A DNA stretch of 64,000 nt from Flammula alnicola (lineage: Eukaryota > Basidiomycota > Agaricomycetes > Agaricales > Strophariaceae). The translations under genes were made by a program, and so were the position numbers. The stretch lies in contig JADNRV010000217.1 of NCBI GenBank assembly GCA_015499995.1, forward strand, positions 1-64,000. The letters run 5' to 3'. Below the pieces are notes generated by a model. It did no database searches. It was not told the origin of the DNA and saw nothing but the letters and a program-made list of their open reading frames with translations. Below are positions 22,554 through 34,318 of the stretch, in pieces; the first letter of the stretch is position 1, and every line of letters begins with the position of its first letter.

Positions 22554-24718
22554 CTACACCTGAGCTGCTCCCATTTCTGTGTCTATTTGAATACGCACTG
22601 GAGAGTCGTTCCTCCTTTGTCTCTTCGAGGATCCTTCATCGGAGTCCTCGTAACCATTCATAGGAGATCCGCGCTTTAAAGAAAGATGTTCAACAGCATA
22701 GTCATTTTCTTTCGGCCAGGTGCTTTCAGACAGAGCATCTTGGAAAGATAAAACCATCATCTTATGATCGTGGAGACCGAGGTCACTGGTATCATTTGGA
22801 ACCTGGAGTGCGGCCTCAGATCGATCAATTTTCTTCAATCTGGCCAAGCGTTGGATTCGCTCGTTGAGCATTTGATGGTGCCAAAGCCATGAGAGAAGAG
22901 CTTGGCGGACAGAGTCCAAGAACAAAGTCAACGGCTCGTTGCCAATCACAGCGAAATCGTTCTCGATATGTCTGTTAAATGTGATCAAAGCGGATTTACC
23001 GTCGCCACCAGTAGCGCTTAAGTTTTCATACTCAAGGTACTGATCGAATATCCTTTTAAGGATGTCGTTCACAACGGCCGTCTTGGTATGCTTCAGATAA
23101 CGAAGGGTGAAGTAAAGCACCACATAAAAGAAGGATTCGAGGTCGTCTTGGAGGGTGTGCACTGAATCAGCGCGGCGAAGAATATTGATGGACATGAACT
23201 GCCAAGTTCCCTGAGTTATCAAAAAGTCAGTAATTTTAAGAGAATCTTGCTATCCAACACACCAAACGAGAAGGCTGCCTGAGTCCATTTTCCGTCTTGC
23301 TTACAGTCCTCGCGAGATCCCAGTCGTTCAAAACTCCCCCGGTACCATCCCGGGTTAGGAGGACATTATTTCCACTAACATCCCGATGAAGAATGCCACA
23401 TCGTTCATAGGCATCCTGATGAGCTAAAGCCAAACAAGTTAGCATTGGCCGTAGCCCGTATGAACAATCGTGCGCATCATACCAATAAACGCGTCAAAAA
23501 CGGCCTTGAGGAATTGTTTGGAAGAGGTAAAAGTTTGAAGATGACGACCAATGAAGTCCATTGCGAAACGCGCATGTCGTCGTAGGCACAGATCATCCGG
23601 ATTCGCCCCTAGATTCCACTGCTCCATCGCGTATTGTTGAGTAAGCGTAATCTGTTCTGGACCTTCGAGGTCGTCACCATAGAGTATCGTGGGTACATTG
23701 CGTACATGATGCTCGTTCAGGGTTCTCAGGATGTCCGACTCCTTCTCCAAATCAGGCCCTACAGCTCGCCAAGAGTCTTTGAGAAAGGCAAGTTGGTTCG
23801 TCGAGAGATCCCAGACTGGATAGCCCTTGGTTGCCCTTCCAGTCAGGGAATGTAGCGGCTGAGAAATGGGGCCCCAAGCAAGAACTTGGTGAACAGAGCC
23901 GTCACCGGGAATGTCAATTTTAAAGACCTGCCGTTCCTTCGTAGGCGCCCATTCAGCAAGCTTCTCTCGTGCCAGAGCTTCTTCCTCTGGAGTAGCGAGA
24001 TGGACGGTCGGATCCGAACCACGTTGCGTAGGAGTAAGATGGGAGAACCTCCACAGAAACTCAAGGAGAACAGAGCCCTGCGTCCGGAAATTGAAGCGTC
24101 TGCTAATGATCCCGCCTTCTCGGTCTAGGCGGATGAAGCGAACGTATGGATCTCCAAGCCAAATAAGAAAGCAGTGTAGACGGTGTTGGCGAGCACACCA
24201 TACAGTCCCGTAGTATGCTATTTGGCCTCGGCATTGTGAACGGCCCACCGCGGGAGCTTCGAACAGGAAGGAATCGCGCGCTTCGTCATCCGGGTCGGGC
24301 CACTCAGACGTATCTATTAGCTTGTCATTTCCTAGCACTCCAGCTGCGTTGACTAGAGCGATCTGAAAGACTTCAATGCCAGCCTACGAAGAGAAAATGG
24401 AATGCCACTTACAAACGGTCCGTACATATCCGTTTCCTTCTTATACACGTCCATATCTTGAAAATGAACGTCAGAGAAGGCGGGTCGAGCTTCCAACGTC
24501 TCATCTGTTTCGGGAAGAAATTGCTCCATAAAATCATGGATGGGCATAGGACCGACCCATTGACCATCGAGTTCTCGAGCCATCTCCTTCTTGCGATCCG
24601 CAGCTGAAATCTGTTCTGTAGCAAAGTATTGTGAGCCTTGTAAACTCCTTTTGACAGGGGAAGAGCCTGAAGGCATGGATCTCAGAGACAGAGCCTCCTC
24701 GAGGGCGGAAGAAGACAT
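22554..24718 (-). CDS. FunK1-type protein kinase
   Basis: FunK1 kinases are a fungal-specific protein kinase group expanded in Agaricomycetes. The start is MSSSALEEALSLRSMPSGSS at 24718. Exons include PMPIHDFMEQFLPETDETLE, then the long exon with APAVGRSQCRGQIAYYGTVW, PYVRFIRLDREGGIISRRFN and the kinase part PVWDLSTNQLAFLKDSWRAV (Lys of the N-lobe), a LNEHHVRNVPTILYGDDLEG segment, and the catalytic loop GILHRDVSGNNVLLT with its LNDWDLAR counterpart of DFG. A final exon gives GTWQFMSINILRRADSVHTL and QDDLESFFYVVLYFTLRYLK. HRDVSxxN and the WQFMS motif are typical. The frame stops at 22554; a +1 frame would extend it to 22471. Substrates are unknown. Confidence 0.87.
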
Positions 24719-25416
24719 GACACAAAGAATATCTTACCGAGCGTCCAAAATCTACGAATTTAAGGGGAAAGCGAAAATATGCCACAAGGCCACCGCAGTT
24801 GAAATATGGCCCAAAGCCTGCCTATCCGTTTGGGCAACAGAGGAACAATGGAAACTGAGTCGCGTTGGGATCACAGGATTCAATTGCTAAATCGCCTGTC
24901 AAGCCGCGCGTATGAAACTAAAATATCAAAAAATGTTAGCATACGTTAATGTATTCGATTGAGGATCGAACCTTGAAGTTGTTTTGATAACAAGTCAGTG
25001 GCAGTGTGCAGACAGTCACGGTTGGCAAGAGGCCGAAAGTTAATATTACGTATCCGCAAGTCTGCGGGGGAGCTCGCTTCGCCATCCGAATCGCCCGACA
25101 CATGCAAATAAGGCCTTTCTGTAGGCCTCTGAATACGAGAGAAAGACCAGGATCCCCCAATTTTTTTGAACATACGTATACAATACATGAAAAGCTATCC
25201 AATCCCATAAGTTCAAAGGACGAGGGGCAATAACAATTGAGATATGACGCACGCAACATGGGCTAAAAACGAGTTCATTCTTGCAACCAGGTTTGGCTTT
25301 GTTTGTTCGACGGTTCCACCCCTAAAGAAAGAATGCTCGCTTCGCTCGCAATCACGTGATAATTAATTAGGGCAGGCAGTTTGGCGTTCTACTCGAATAC
25401 ACTACGATATATGTGA
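24719..25416. other. Intergenic between FunK1 and the Helitron 3' end
   Basis: No gene is recognised. Overlapping frames at 24.9-25.26 kb on both strands look non-coding. A CACGTG box lies near 25352. This is host DNA adjoining the Helitron insertion site. Confidence 0.4.
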
Positions 25417-25443
25417 CTAGCTGCTACCCGTGCTTCGCACGGT
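25417..25443 (-). other. Helitron 3' terminus: hairpin plus CTAG
   Basis: On the minus strand the stem CCGTGC/GCACGG (plus coordinates 25428-25433 and 25437-25442, 3-nt loop) is followed after 7 nt by CTAG (25420-25417) and then host T at 25416. This is the expected termination signal for rolling-circle transposition. Confidence 0.85.
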
Positions 25444-25520
25444 GGAGAATGTCATGCATATGCAAATTTCAGTTTGCACGTAATATATACACAATAAAAT
25501 ACATGATGCCAACTTGTGGC

Positions 25521-26645
25521 CTACTTTTCTATGGTAGGTACAGAATTGCTTGAGGATTCATCTCCAACTCGGCGTTGGCGCTTTCGCGAAGGACCTTCTG
25601 CTTCCGTTCGAACTGGAGCAACAGCCTGAGAAACAGACATGTGCCTTTTATCAACGCGGCTGTAATTGATCAGGCCTTTGTTTTGGGCGTGTGTGTTTGA
25701 CGACGCTGCAAGTTAACGGTTAATGAATAAAAAAGTGGGTAGAAATATTAATAATACTCACTATCCAAGGTATTTGGAAGGGCATCATTCAAATTGGTGT
25801 TGGCCTGGCCCAAGAAAGCAATATGATCCACAGTCACTGTAAAATATTCTACAGTGTCAACAGATTGATTTTTGTAGGCCACATCCACCAGGAAGCCTGA
25901 TGCAGAGATGAATCGTTTATTGTAAGGAACGGGTTTTCCATTTCTAAAACGGGGAGAGTCGGGAAATACACATAAGATTGGAGCAATGGGTTTGATTGGC
26001 TTCGAGGCCGCATTCTTGATATCTTTTAAAGCGGAAATATATTGTTCTATTTCAAGTGTGAATGTTCCAGCATCCTTCTGACAATTTGTTGCCATGCCTG
26101 AGACATGGATATATGCACGTTGTCGGGGGTCAATGCGGAAGGGTGTAGCTTCCTCCGATGAACAATCATCAGGTTTAGAATCTGAGGGAGGAGCAAGAGG
26201 AATGACCTGGTACGCAATAATCAATATCATTATATTCATCTTAGATGAGGTGAAACATACCCATTGTAGGTCCCCTACAAATTTATATTCAGATATTGCA
26301 AGGTCAGGTTGTATATCCACACCATCTTCCATACGTGCAAACTAATATTTCCTATCAGTGACCTCATTCAGTGCGGATCAAAATAGGACTCACAGTAGCA
26401 TAGATTAGATATAGACCTGCATCGCTACTGAATTCTATCTCGGTTCCATTGTAGAAGCGCAGAGCACCAATAAGGGACTCGCATGAGGGTGATCCAACGT
26501 ATACTTGTGCGTCCAGAATTATTGATTTCGAGTCAGGAACATGACGTGGATTTGCGAGCGCTGCGATGGCAAGTATTGTCGCGAGGCCAGCAGCTGAGTC
26601 AGAGCCCGAGGTATTATGTTTCGGTGTCATTGTGATTGTAATCAA
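25521..26645 (-). CDS. Helitron-encoded OB-fold-like (RPA-like) protein
   Basis: Not firmly recognised. Exons run from 26645 (MITITMTPKHNTSGSDSA) through 26394, then from about 26344 (FARMEDGVDIQPDLAISEYK), then from about 26206 (VIPLAPPSDSKPDDCSSEEA), and a last exon from about 25706 ending at TAG 25521-25523. Predicted blocks such as QRAYIHVSGMATNCQKDAGT followed by FTLEIEQYISAL, and KRFISASGFLVDVAYKNQ followed by EYFTVTVDHIAFLG, have the alternating beta pattern of OB folds. The tail SRKRQRRVGDE looks like a nuclear localisation signal. Some Helitrons, best known in plants, carry RPA-like single-strand-binding genes, so a role in handling transposition intermediates is inferred. A captured host gene is the alternative. 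Confidence 0.6.
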
Positions 26646-26712
26646 GTTTGACGATAACGATTAAGTGTTGTGAAGATGGGTAACTTTACAGGTTATTTAT
26701 AGGAGGAAGACA

Positions 26713-26771
26713 GGTGTTCGAGGAAAATCGAGTCGATGCGCAGGCCCTGGACTCGATTTTCCTCGAACACC
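26713..26771. repeat. 22-bp perfect hairpin inside the Helitron
   Basis: The arm 26713-26734 is exactly reverse complementary to 26750-26771, with a 15-nt loop. It lies 68 bp upstream of the start codon of the OB-like gene. A hairpin in transcribed RNA, an operator-like site bound by a protein, or a leftover of an older Helitron end are all possible. Confidence 0.85.
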
Positions 26772-27024
26772 GGTAAGGTAGGTTGCGTTTGGTCGCGTCC
26801 AAGTCGCGTCACATCCATTATCCATGACTGACGTCATTTTGGTTCCAGTCCATCACGGCACAACTCGACTGGGTCTCCTTCACCCTCGCCCTCACCACAT
26901 CACTCTGTGCATTTCCAACGTGGCCAATCTTCATCATCTTCTGCATTCACTGCTCGTAGGCAAGCTGACCCGTGCATGCGCTGGTTACGGGTAACAGGTA
27001 CCCTCAATCTGATCTCCCTTATCA

Positions 27025-28010
27025 ACGCATCCAACTTTGCGGCGTGTGCCCCTCCCCTCATCCGAGGGATGTGGAGCCGGTGTTATCGAATGTGATGGAT
27101 AGCGGGTTTGTAGAGCTGCAAGGGAAGACCGACGAACTGGGAGACCCATCAGGTATGTAGAGAACTCTCAGCACGATAACCATCGAAACGATCAATCATT
27201 ATCGTGCAGAGTTTGCTCACTTTTCCTTTGCCTTACAACAGCTTACTTATATGCATATGCATCGTTTCTAGCTCCTAACGCGCTTCAGCTGCCCTTAAGA
27301 ACATGGGACGAAAGCAACCCGGATTTTCCTGGGGGTCGTATGGCGTTCAGGAATCCCGTCAATAATAACAGTCGGATGGGGAGGTCGACTATCATTGTCT
27401 CCAATGACCATTTGATTTTCCGACTGGACGATATTCCACCCATGCCGAAGCACCATTTGTTTACTATGGCCTACGTGTCACTCGCCACCACGCCACTACT
27501 GTCTTGTCACCTAGCCTCGTCAACGCCTCCGACTGTGCGCTGTGTGCCCCTTCCCTTATCTGAAGGATGTGGAGCCAGTGTTATCAACTACGATGGATAG
27601 CAGGGGCTTTGTAGAACTGCAAAGGGAGACCGATGAATTGGGAGACCTGCGAGGTACATAGATAATTCCCAACGTGCTTTAGCTGTCCTCAAGATCATGA
27701 GCACCGTCTGTTTACTATGGTCTCTGTGTCACTCACCAGCGCGCCACTACCGTCTCATCACTCAGCCTCGTCGGCGCATCCAACTTTGTGCTTTGTGTCC
27801 CTCCCTCGTCTGAGGGATGTGGAGCTGCAGGGATATTTCATTTTCATCTACGTAGTAAGAGGGCAGGATTCTTATATTACCAGAAGGCGCCTCTCGAGAG
27901 GACCTCATTGCAATGGAGCAATTTCATGAGTACGCCAAAAAGAATGCACCGCATTGGTATCAGGTTATCAATAGACATGGAGGCGTCGTCCACATAGTAT
28001 TTGTTCTCTT
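27025..28010 (+). pseudogene. Degenerate, tandemly repeated fragment of a captured host gene
   Basis: Three diverged copies of one unit are seen at about 27025-27165, 27523-27670 and 27775-27825; copies two and three are spaced by about 251 bp. In plus-strand frame they encode variants of RDVEPVLSNVMDSGFVELQG followed by KTDELGDP. After the third copy a frame gives RILILPEGASREDLIAMEQF then HEYAKKNAPHWYQVINRHGG. Taken together this resembles, from memory, N-terminal and middle parts of a large family of uncharacterised agaricomycete proteins with a WYxxxN motif. Stops and frame changes break it, so it is not a working gene. Capture by the Helitron is inferred. Confidence 0.5.
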
Positions 28011-28103
28011 TTTGAGTGAGACAGCTTGGGGAAAGACTATGCCCCGTTTGAAGTCTGCGCATCTATATTACTTCTCGCAATGGCTCTATTACTTGCACAT
28101 ATA

Positions 28104-31100
28104 TCAATCTAATAGAACTTCTTCATACACTACATTAGATGTAAGAGGCTCTACCGTATCATCTGGAAGCAGAACTTTAATGTTATGACTTGAAGTAGCT
28201 CGTGAGAGTGCGACATATAGCTGTCCATGGGCAAACACCGGAATCCGCACGTCAAGACCAACATATCGTATTGATTGTCCTTGTGATTTGTTGATCGAAA
28301 GAGCGAAGGCTAGTTGGATGGGAAATTGGCGACGCTTAAATCGAAAGGTTACATCTGCAGATCGTGAGCTTGGGGTCAGGGTAATGCGGGGAATCAAAGC
28401 TATTTCGCCATCATGCTCTCCACCAAGAAGCTGGACCTCAAGAACTCGGTTGTTCATTCTCGTGATAATCATGCGAGTGCCATTACAGAGACCTTGAGAT
28501 GGCGAAAGGTTGCGAAGGAGGATGACTGGGCACCCAACTTTGAGGTTCAGTTCACCCGGAGGAAGACTGGAGGCATGAATAGATCTCAAGAATTCGACAG
28601 GAACTTGATCGTCATCTGCTGGATCGGCCCCAGTTTCGTGTATCATCTGGTCTGCACTGATATATTGCCGAACATCGCCATATATCCTTTCGAGGATTTG
28701 GTTGTTGAGATCTCCGACGTCCGCATTTCGGGGGGCAAGGATCATGTGATTAAGGAAGTACTCCGGCGGAGGAGGTGGATTAGAATCGACACCAGGATAT
28801 ATTGAATCAATAAGTGATTCAACATCATTAACCCGCATGTGGTCAGGTAGACGGACCTGAATACCATCACCAGCCATATTTCGGCCATGACCTACATCGA
28901 GGAGCCATGCGGCAAACTGCTGGGCATCTGCTGACCCTCGATCGATGCGCATATTCTGGCGGAGGTGGAGAATTTCAACGTGCTGCCACAGTTGAGATCG
29001 CTGGATCGTTGCGCTGATGATATCCGCTCGTGAACCTTTCGGTACAATAGGGAGTGTTTGAAGGAAGTCGCCACCGAGAACCACAGTGAGGCCAGCAAAG
29101 GGTCGGTTATCATTGCGAATGTCACGCAGAGTGCATTCAAGTGCTTCAATAGCATGTCGATGTTGAGCGCCAACTTCGTCCCATATGATAGCCTTTGTTG
29201 CACGAAGAAGGTCGGCCCGGGTACTATCCTTCGGTATGTTGCACATCGAGCCTTCGGTAAGCATGTCGGTTGGAATTTTGAATGTCGAATGAGCGGTGCG
29301 CCCTCCACGAATGAGAAGTGCGGAAATGCCGGATGACGATACACAAAGAATGATGTGCCCATCACTGCGAAGCTTTGAACAGATTGTGTTGTAAAGGTAA
29401 GTCTTGCCTGTACCACCAGAGCCTTGGACAAAGAAGACTCTTCCCTGATCTTGTTCGATTGCGGTAACGATCATTGTGTAAGCCACATGCTGTTCGTCGT
29501 TCAACTGAGGAAGTCTTTCCTCCAGAGTGGCATGTTCGAGTTCTCGGTCATAATTGAGTTGCTCAGCAATCAGAGGATTGACCGTGAGTGCAGTCCAATC
29601 ACGAACAGGTCTGGGCATCGACGGAAAGTCAGCCAGAGAATGTGCAGAGTCGCCTAGGATCTTGTCGAGTAGAAAGAGCCCATAATCATAAATGTCTTCT
29701 TCAGGTGGATTGTGGATTCCCATTGATTGCAGACGGCATTCGAGATCATCGCAGATGTGTTGGCGGAATTCAAGCCACAATGTATCAGGCTGCGCAAGCT
29801 CTCCGAAAAGCAGAAGAGTTGCAAAAAGATACCGGAGTCGGGTGCCAGTCTGCATTTCAGATGCTTCTTGAAGGCAAAGTCGCCATTCGCCGTCATCCTC
29901 GAGAAGGCCTCTGGCTAGGCAGGCAGCATAGAAGGTGGGAAGTGGATTGTGGTGCCCTGGCACCCTGCGAAGGTCATCGAATGATTTTGCTCCTTTAACG
30001 ACGGTAAGAAGTGTACGAAGGTAAAATTGTTCTCCTGCGGTAGGTTTAATGAAATACATTCGCCCAAGGGCAAAGCCCTTCTGCCTTAGTGTCCATTTCC
30101 GCTCATTCACGTTATAGACGAAATATTGAGGAAACTCTTGGTAAGTGTGTTTGCGAGCTTCTTCACCCAAGGGTCCAGGATCTGCATTTGCGTCAAAGAA
30201 GGCGGTTAATGACGTTTTCTGATGTGCGCCGCGGTCAAGAACAGTATCGATGTCATCGTTGGGATCGAAGACAACCATATGGTGGTTAGGCAGGTGTATC
30301 TGGAGACGAACAACGTTTGGAATCTGTTCGTGTAGCTCATAGTGGAAGATTCGCCAAATAGCATCCGGTGCGGAAATGTAGCGGCCTTCGATCCAGCGTT
30401 TGACTTCATCGTGCTGGTGAAGCTCAAGGAGAGCACGATCTGGCCCCTTCTGAATATACTTGAAGGCATACTTGAACGTTCCAAGCGAGACCGCGCATTC
30501 CATGTTGATATGGCAGTGGAAATCAGCACAGAGAAGTGGTGGGTATGAGACAATCCATCGGTTATCCACTGTTACTCCTCCCACGTCATATGCCCGCCCA
30601 TCGTTTGGTCGATAATACAGAGGATAGCCGTGATAATCCATAGTCGTGAATTCCTGAAAATCCTTTGGGTAGCCCTTGCTGCATTTTCCGTTAACCATGC
30701 ATGGTGCGGAGGGATTCAAAGGCCCGCAAGGTCCGTGTATCATGCACTTCTTGACCGTTTCAAACAGAAGTGGCTGCGTCACAGGATCTGGCCAACGGGC
30801 CCATATACAGGAGTCTATTGCTTCAGGTGTTAGCAATTTGTAAGGCTCCTTGAGGAAAATGAGGATGTGCATGTGTGGAAGGCCGCGTTTTTGAAATTCA
30901 ATTGTATACACATACGCGATGGCTTTTCCGAATACACCATGTTTGTAAATGTAATCGATGACCGCCTTCTTCTTCATCTGAAACACGCGAGCGACTAAAT
31001 CTGGTCGGTCGTAGGCCGTTTGTCCAGGAAGGAGCTCCCGTTCAATTTCAACCCAATTAGGATTTGTCGTCATGGTGAGAAATATGTCGACCTTTCGGAA

Positions 31101-33784
31101 ATAGCGGGCAATGGCCATGGAGTCCTGAAAGCACTGAGCCATGTTGCGAGGACCACCCATGTAAGAGGAAGGAAGGATGACACGCTGTCCAAGATCATTG
31201 AGATCTAAGTTATTGTCCTCGTCGTTAGCTGCGGCATCTTCTAAATTATTGAACCTTGCCGCTCGGAAAGTCTCTTGGTTGCGTATAATCCAGAAAAGCC
31301 TCTGCTGATCAACGGATGCAAACATATCGACAGTGTAACGGTTAAAAAGTCGACCACCACGAAGAAGCAGATTAAATTCGTTTGGTCGATAGTGAATTCG
31401 GAAGGCCACATAGCGCGTCAACGTAAGACGCCTGGACTGAGAAAGTGGGCCTTGTTCGACCTGCAATCCTCTCTCACCTCGTCGTTGTCGTCGAGCATTT
31501 TGCTGCTGGAGCCGGTTGTTTCGCTGTTCCGCAGACTCATGCAGCACCATTTCTGGATACCACCCATTTTCCCCATGTGGGAACAGGAGAGGATACTGAA
31601 GGGGCACATATGCCGGATGGAGGTCACTAATTCGTTGCAATGGTCCTGCCCGAAGGCGAAGAACGATATCACGGGGTTCTGTTGATGCATTTTCAGGTAA
31701 AATAACAGCCACCTCATCAGCTGTTGGCAGGTTGTAGCGACGATGGTCGAGGCCAGGTGAGAGGCGAAGCCGAATCTCAACATCATTGGCAGGATCGTAG
31801 TTGCACAGGACTTCAAAAGCATGACAGTAAAGAGGAACATATTGGTGGTGTTCGGAGAGCATCTCTTGGAGTGAACCCATGATCTCGCGATCAAGGTCGG
31901 TATTCTGTTGCATGCGCAAATCCAATGCAGCACGCGGCTCATAAAAATAGAGTTGGGCATAGGAAGGAGGGCGAATTCCTCTCGATACCAATGATCCTGA
32001 GTTGTGGTAGAGCTCTCCAAAGATCCTGAAGACAGGTGGTCCCCTTCCCTCATTGACGGAATGATCCTGTTCGATGCCGAGTGAGGTAAAGGCCAATGCA
32101 CGGTTGTATTTCCATATTTCATCCCGAAATGCCGCCGCGCCACGCTCTTCAGACGTGAGAAGCCATCGAAGAGGTTCAGGTGCAGCCTCATGTACCGGAA
32201 GGCGAACCTTTCCCTCCATGCAGCATGTTCCAAACTTGGGCGATTGCTTGGAACTGTCTGAAAGCTTCTCTGCGAGCCAGTGAAGAGCTCCACAGAACGG
32301 ACACGGAATATTCATCCGGCCTAAATCGTGTCGGCCGGGCGGTTCCACGTATGGATGACGGCCTGCAAGGAACAGCTGTTGTATCCTTCGTCGACGATTG
32401 CCACGTGCAGCAGGGCGACCTTGAGAAAAGAATGAGTAACATATACTAAAGTTAGTTTAACGATATAGATGAACACACCTTCATGTTCTTCGTGTCCTGC
32501 GTGCACGAGCGCTGGTCCATTTTCTGGTACTTCATCACCTTCCGGGTCTTCTAAAGAGTCGGTTAGCTACAGAATGTGAAGGATGCAATAAGAATACTGA
32601 CCATCAGCAAATGCATTATGCAGATTGAAAAACCGTCGAGCCTCTTCATCCGCATCATCTAGAAATATTGTTGAAGTCAGACAGCCACGAATACACAGCA
32701 TAAGAATGACAAACCTTGACCTGCAGGTTGTATGGCCTGGGTAGCAGGTGGAGTCTGCTGTGCCTGATTGTTTTGCCGATGTGCTGGGGCCACATGTTCT
32801 TGACCTTGTGCCATGCGCTGAGACCTTGCTTCACGTTCTCGAGCACGTCGACGCTGCTGTCCAAGAGACCGCGCATTTGTAGCACTTGCAGTGCATGGCT
32901 GTGGATCTTGCAGAGGCCTGATGTTCTGACAGCCAACGGCAACTGAAAATGAAATGGTTATTAGTGACGAAATGAGTGGGAACAAAATACGACGTACCTT
33001 CATTTGCTTGCGGTAAAGTCTGAGTAGGAGGAGGCATAGCCTGTTGTATTTTTTGCGCACCCAATCGTTCTTGTCGTTCTCGAGCACGACGACGTTGTTG
33101 ACTGAGATAATAAAAATTTGGTAGTGTAGCAAGAGCGGGGCGAGTAGACGCCGAAGGAGCATTTGCCGGAGACGAATTTTCCTGCGCTGGGCTTTCATGC
33201 CGCTCTCGCTCTCGCCTGGTTTGCTGCACATTCGAATGGGCGGTAGATTGAGACTGTGATGTGGAAGATGCAGAGCTAGCTATACGCAATAGGGTGCGTG
33301 GATCTTGACAGGAGACGGTTGAATCCTGGCATGAAGGGCCAGCGCACGGTGTGTCATATGAAGACTGAAAATGCCAAGGAGTCAGAGAGAGACAGGACAT
33401 ACAATAATAAATACTGTTACGCACCAATGGATTGTACATAAAAACCCCATCTCTCATATCCCTGGAGGCCGAAGCCACAGGTTGACGGCTCACAGCCCTT
33501 GAAGTCGAAGCCACGGGTTGAAGGTTTTCGTCTTGATGAGGATTCAAGTGTCTTCGTCTCGGAGAGCCCAAGAGATCTGTATCGCGAAGCCTACGATTCG
33601 ATGCTCGACCAGCTGTCCTGGCTCTTTCAATGTATCTGGGCTGAGGTGTAGGCGTTTCTGGTCTCGGAGCAGGAGGGCGACGCCGCGGGCTCTCTTCCAC
33701 GTTGAGAGCAAGCTCGCGGAAAGCTTGGCGGGCCTGCTGTTGATGTCGCTGGGGCGTTGTGAGAATATCTCGAGACCTGAACAT
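28104..33784 (-). CDS. Helitron transposase: Rep (HUH) nuclease and PIF1-family helicase
   Basis: Catalyses rolling-circle transposition: nicks and joins single strands, then unwinds DNA. The main exon (32390 or so down to 28104) is an uninterrupted frame of about 1,414 codons. Seen in order: a zinc-binding CPFCGALHWLAEK with a downstream CC pair, Rep motif I FLTMTTNPNWVEI (~residue 425 of this frame), the HUH motif KRGLPHMHILIFL (~493), the two-tyrosine motif KYAFKYIQKG (~630; Y-x3-Y spacing), helicase Walker A GSGGTGKTYLY (~978), Walker B AIIWDEVGA, and a C-terminal YVALSRATSSHNIKVLLP. Four or five upstream exons (to 33784) encode a basic, Gln/Arg-rich N-terminus with repeated QQRRRARER units. 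The true start could be further upstream (a frame begins at 33989). Confidence 0.92.
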
Positions 33785-34318
33785 AAGTGAGAAATGGAGG
33801 AGAAAAGAAAAGAATGCCTCTTACATTAGTTTCAGAGTTACGGGTTGTTGGGCGCATTCGTCGTGTCTTCGTGTCTTCGTGTCTTCGCGTTAAGGGTCGC
33901 GACCGATCATGATGATGCCGCCCTGGGTTTCCAAGAACAGGCACATCTCCGAGAACATCAGATACCATCCCAGCTACAGTGATTGCCACTGGACAGTGGA
34001 GAGAAGGCCTTTGGGCATAAGTATCCAGCAGGAGGCTTTACATGCGAGGTAGGTCAGAAATTTTCGGACAATAAGATTAATCAACATGGTTACTTCTCGA
34101 GCAACATCTATATAACAGGGAAGATTTACATAGAAACCCCTTCAAAGAGGCGAATGACAGAGAAAAGAGAGAGAGACATCCAGAATTCGACGATTGAGAA
34201 CGAATATCGAATGGCAGAGAGACGTATCCTGTGGGTGTCGAACACCAAGACGGTGACTTGTTCGTCTGTGATCAACTGTGACCAGTCTTTGTCTGTCACG
34301 TGTGAAAGACCCTCTTCG

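Noticed and set aside
24940..25000. GGTTCGATCC on the minus strand, like a tRNA B box
   Set aside because: The bases around it cannot form the T-arm or acceptor stems, and no A box lies at the right distance.
28104..32348. Stand-alone host PIF1 helicase
   Set aside because: The same frame carries Rep motifs I, HUH and the two-tyrosine motif, and the locus has Helitron ends.
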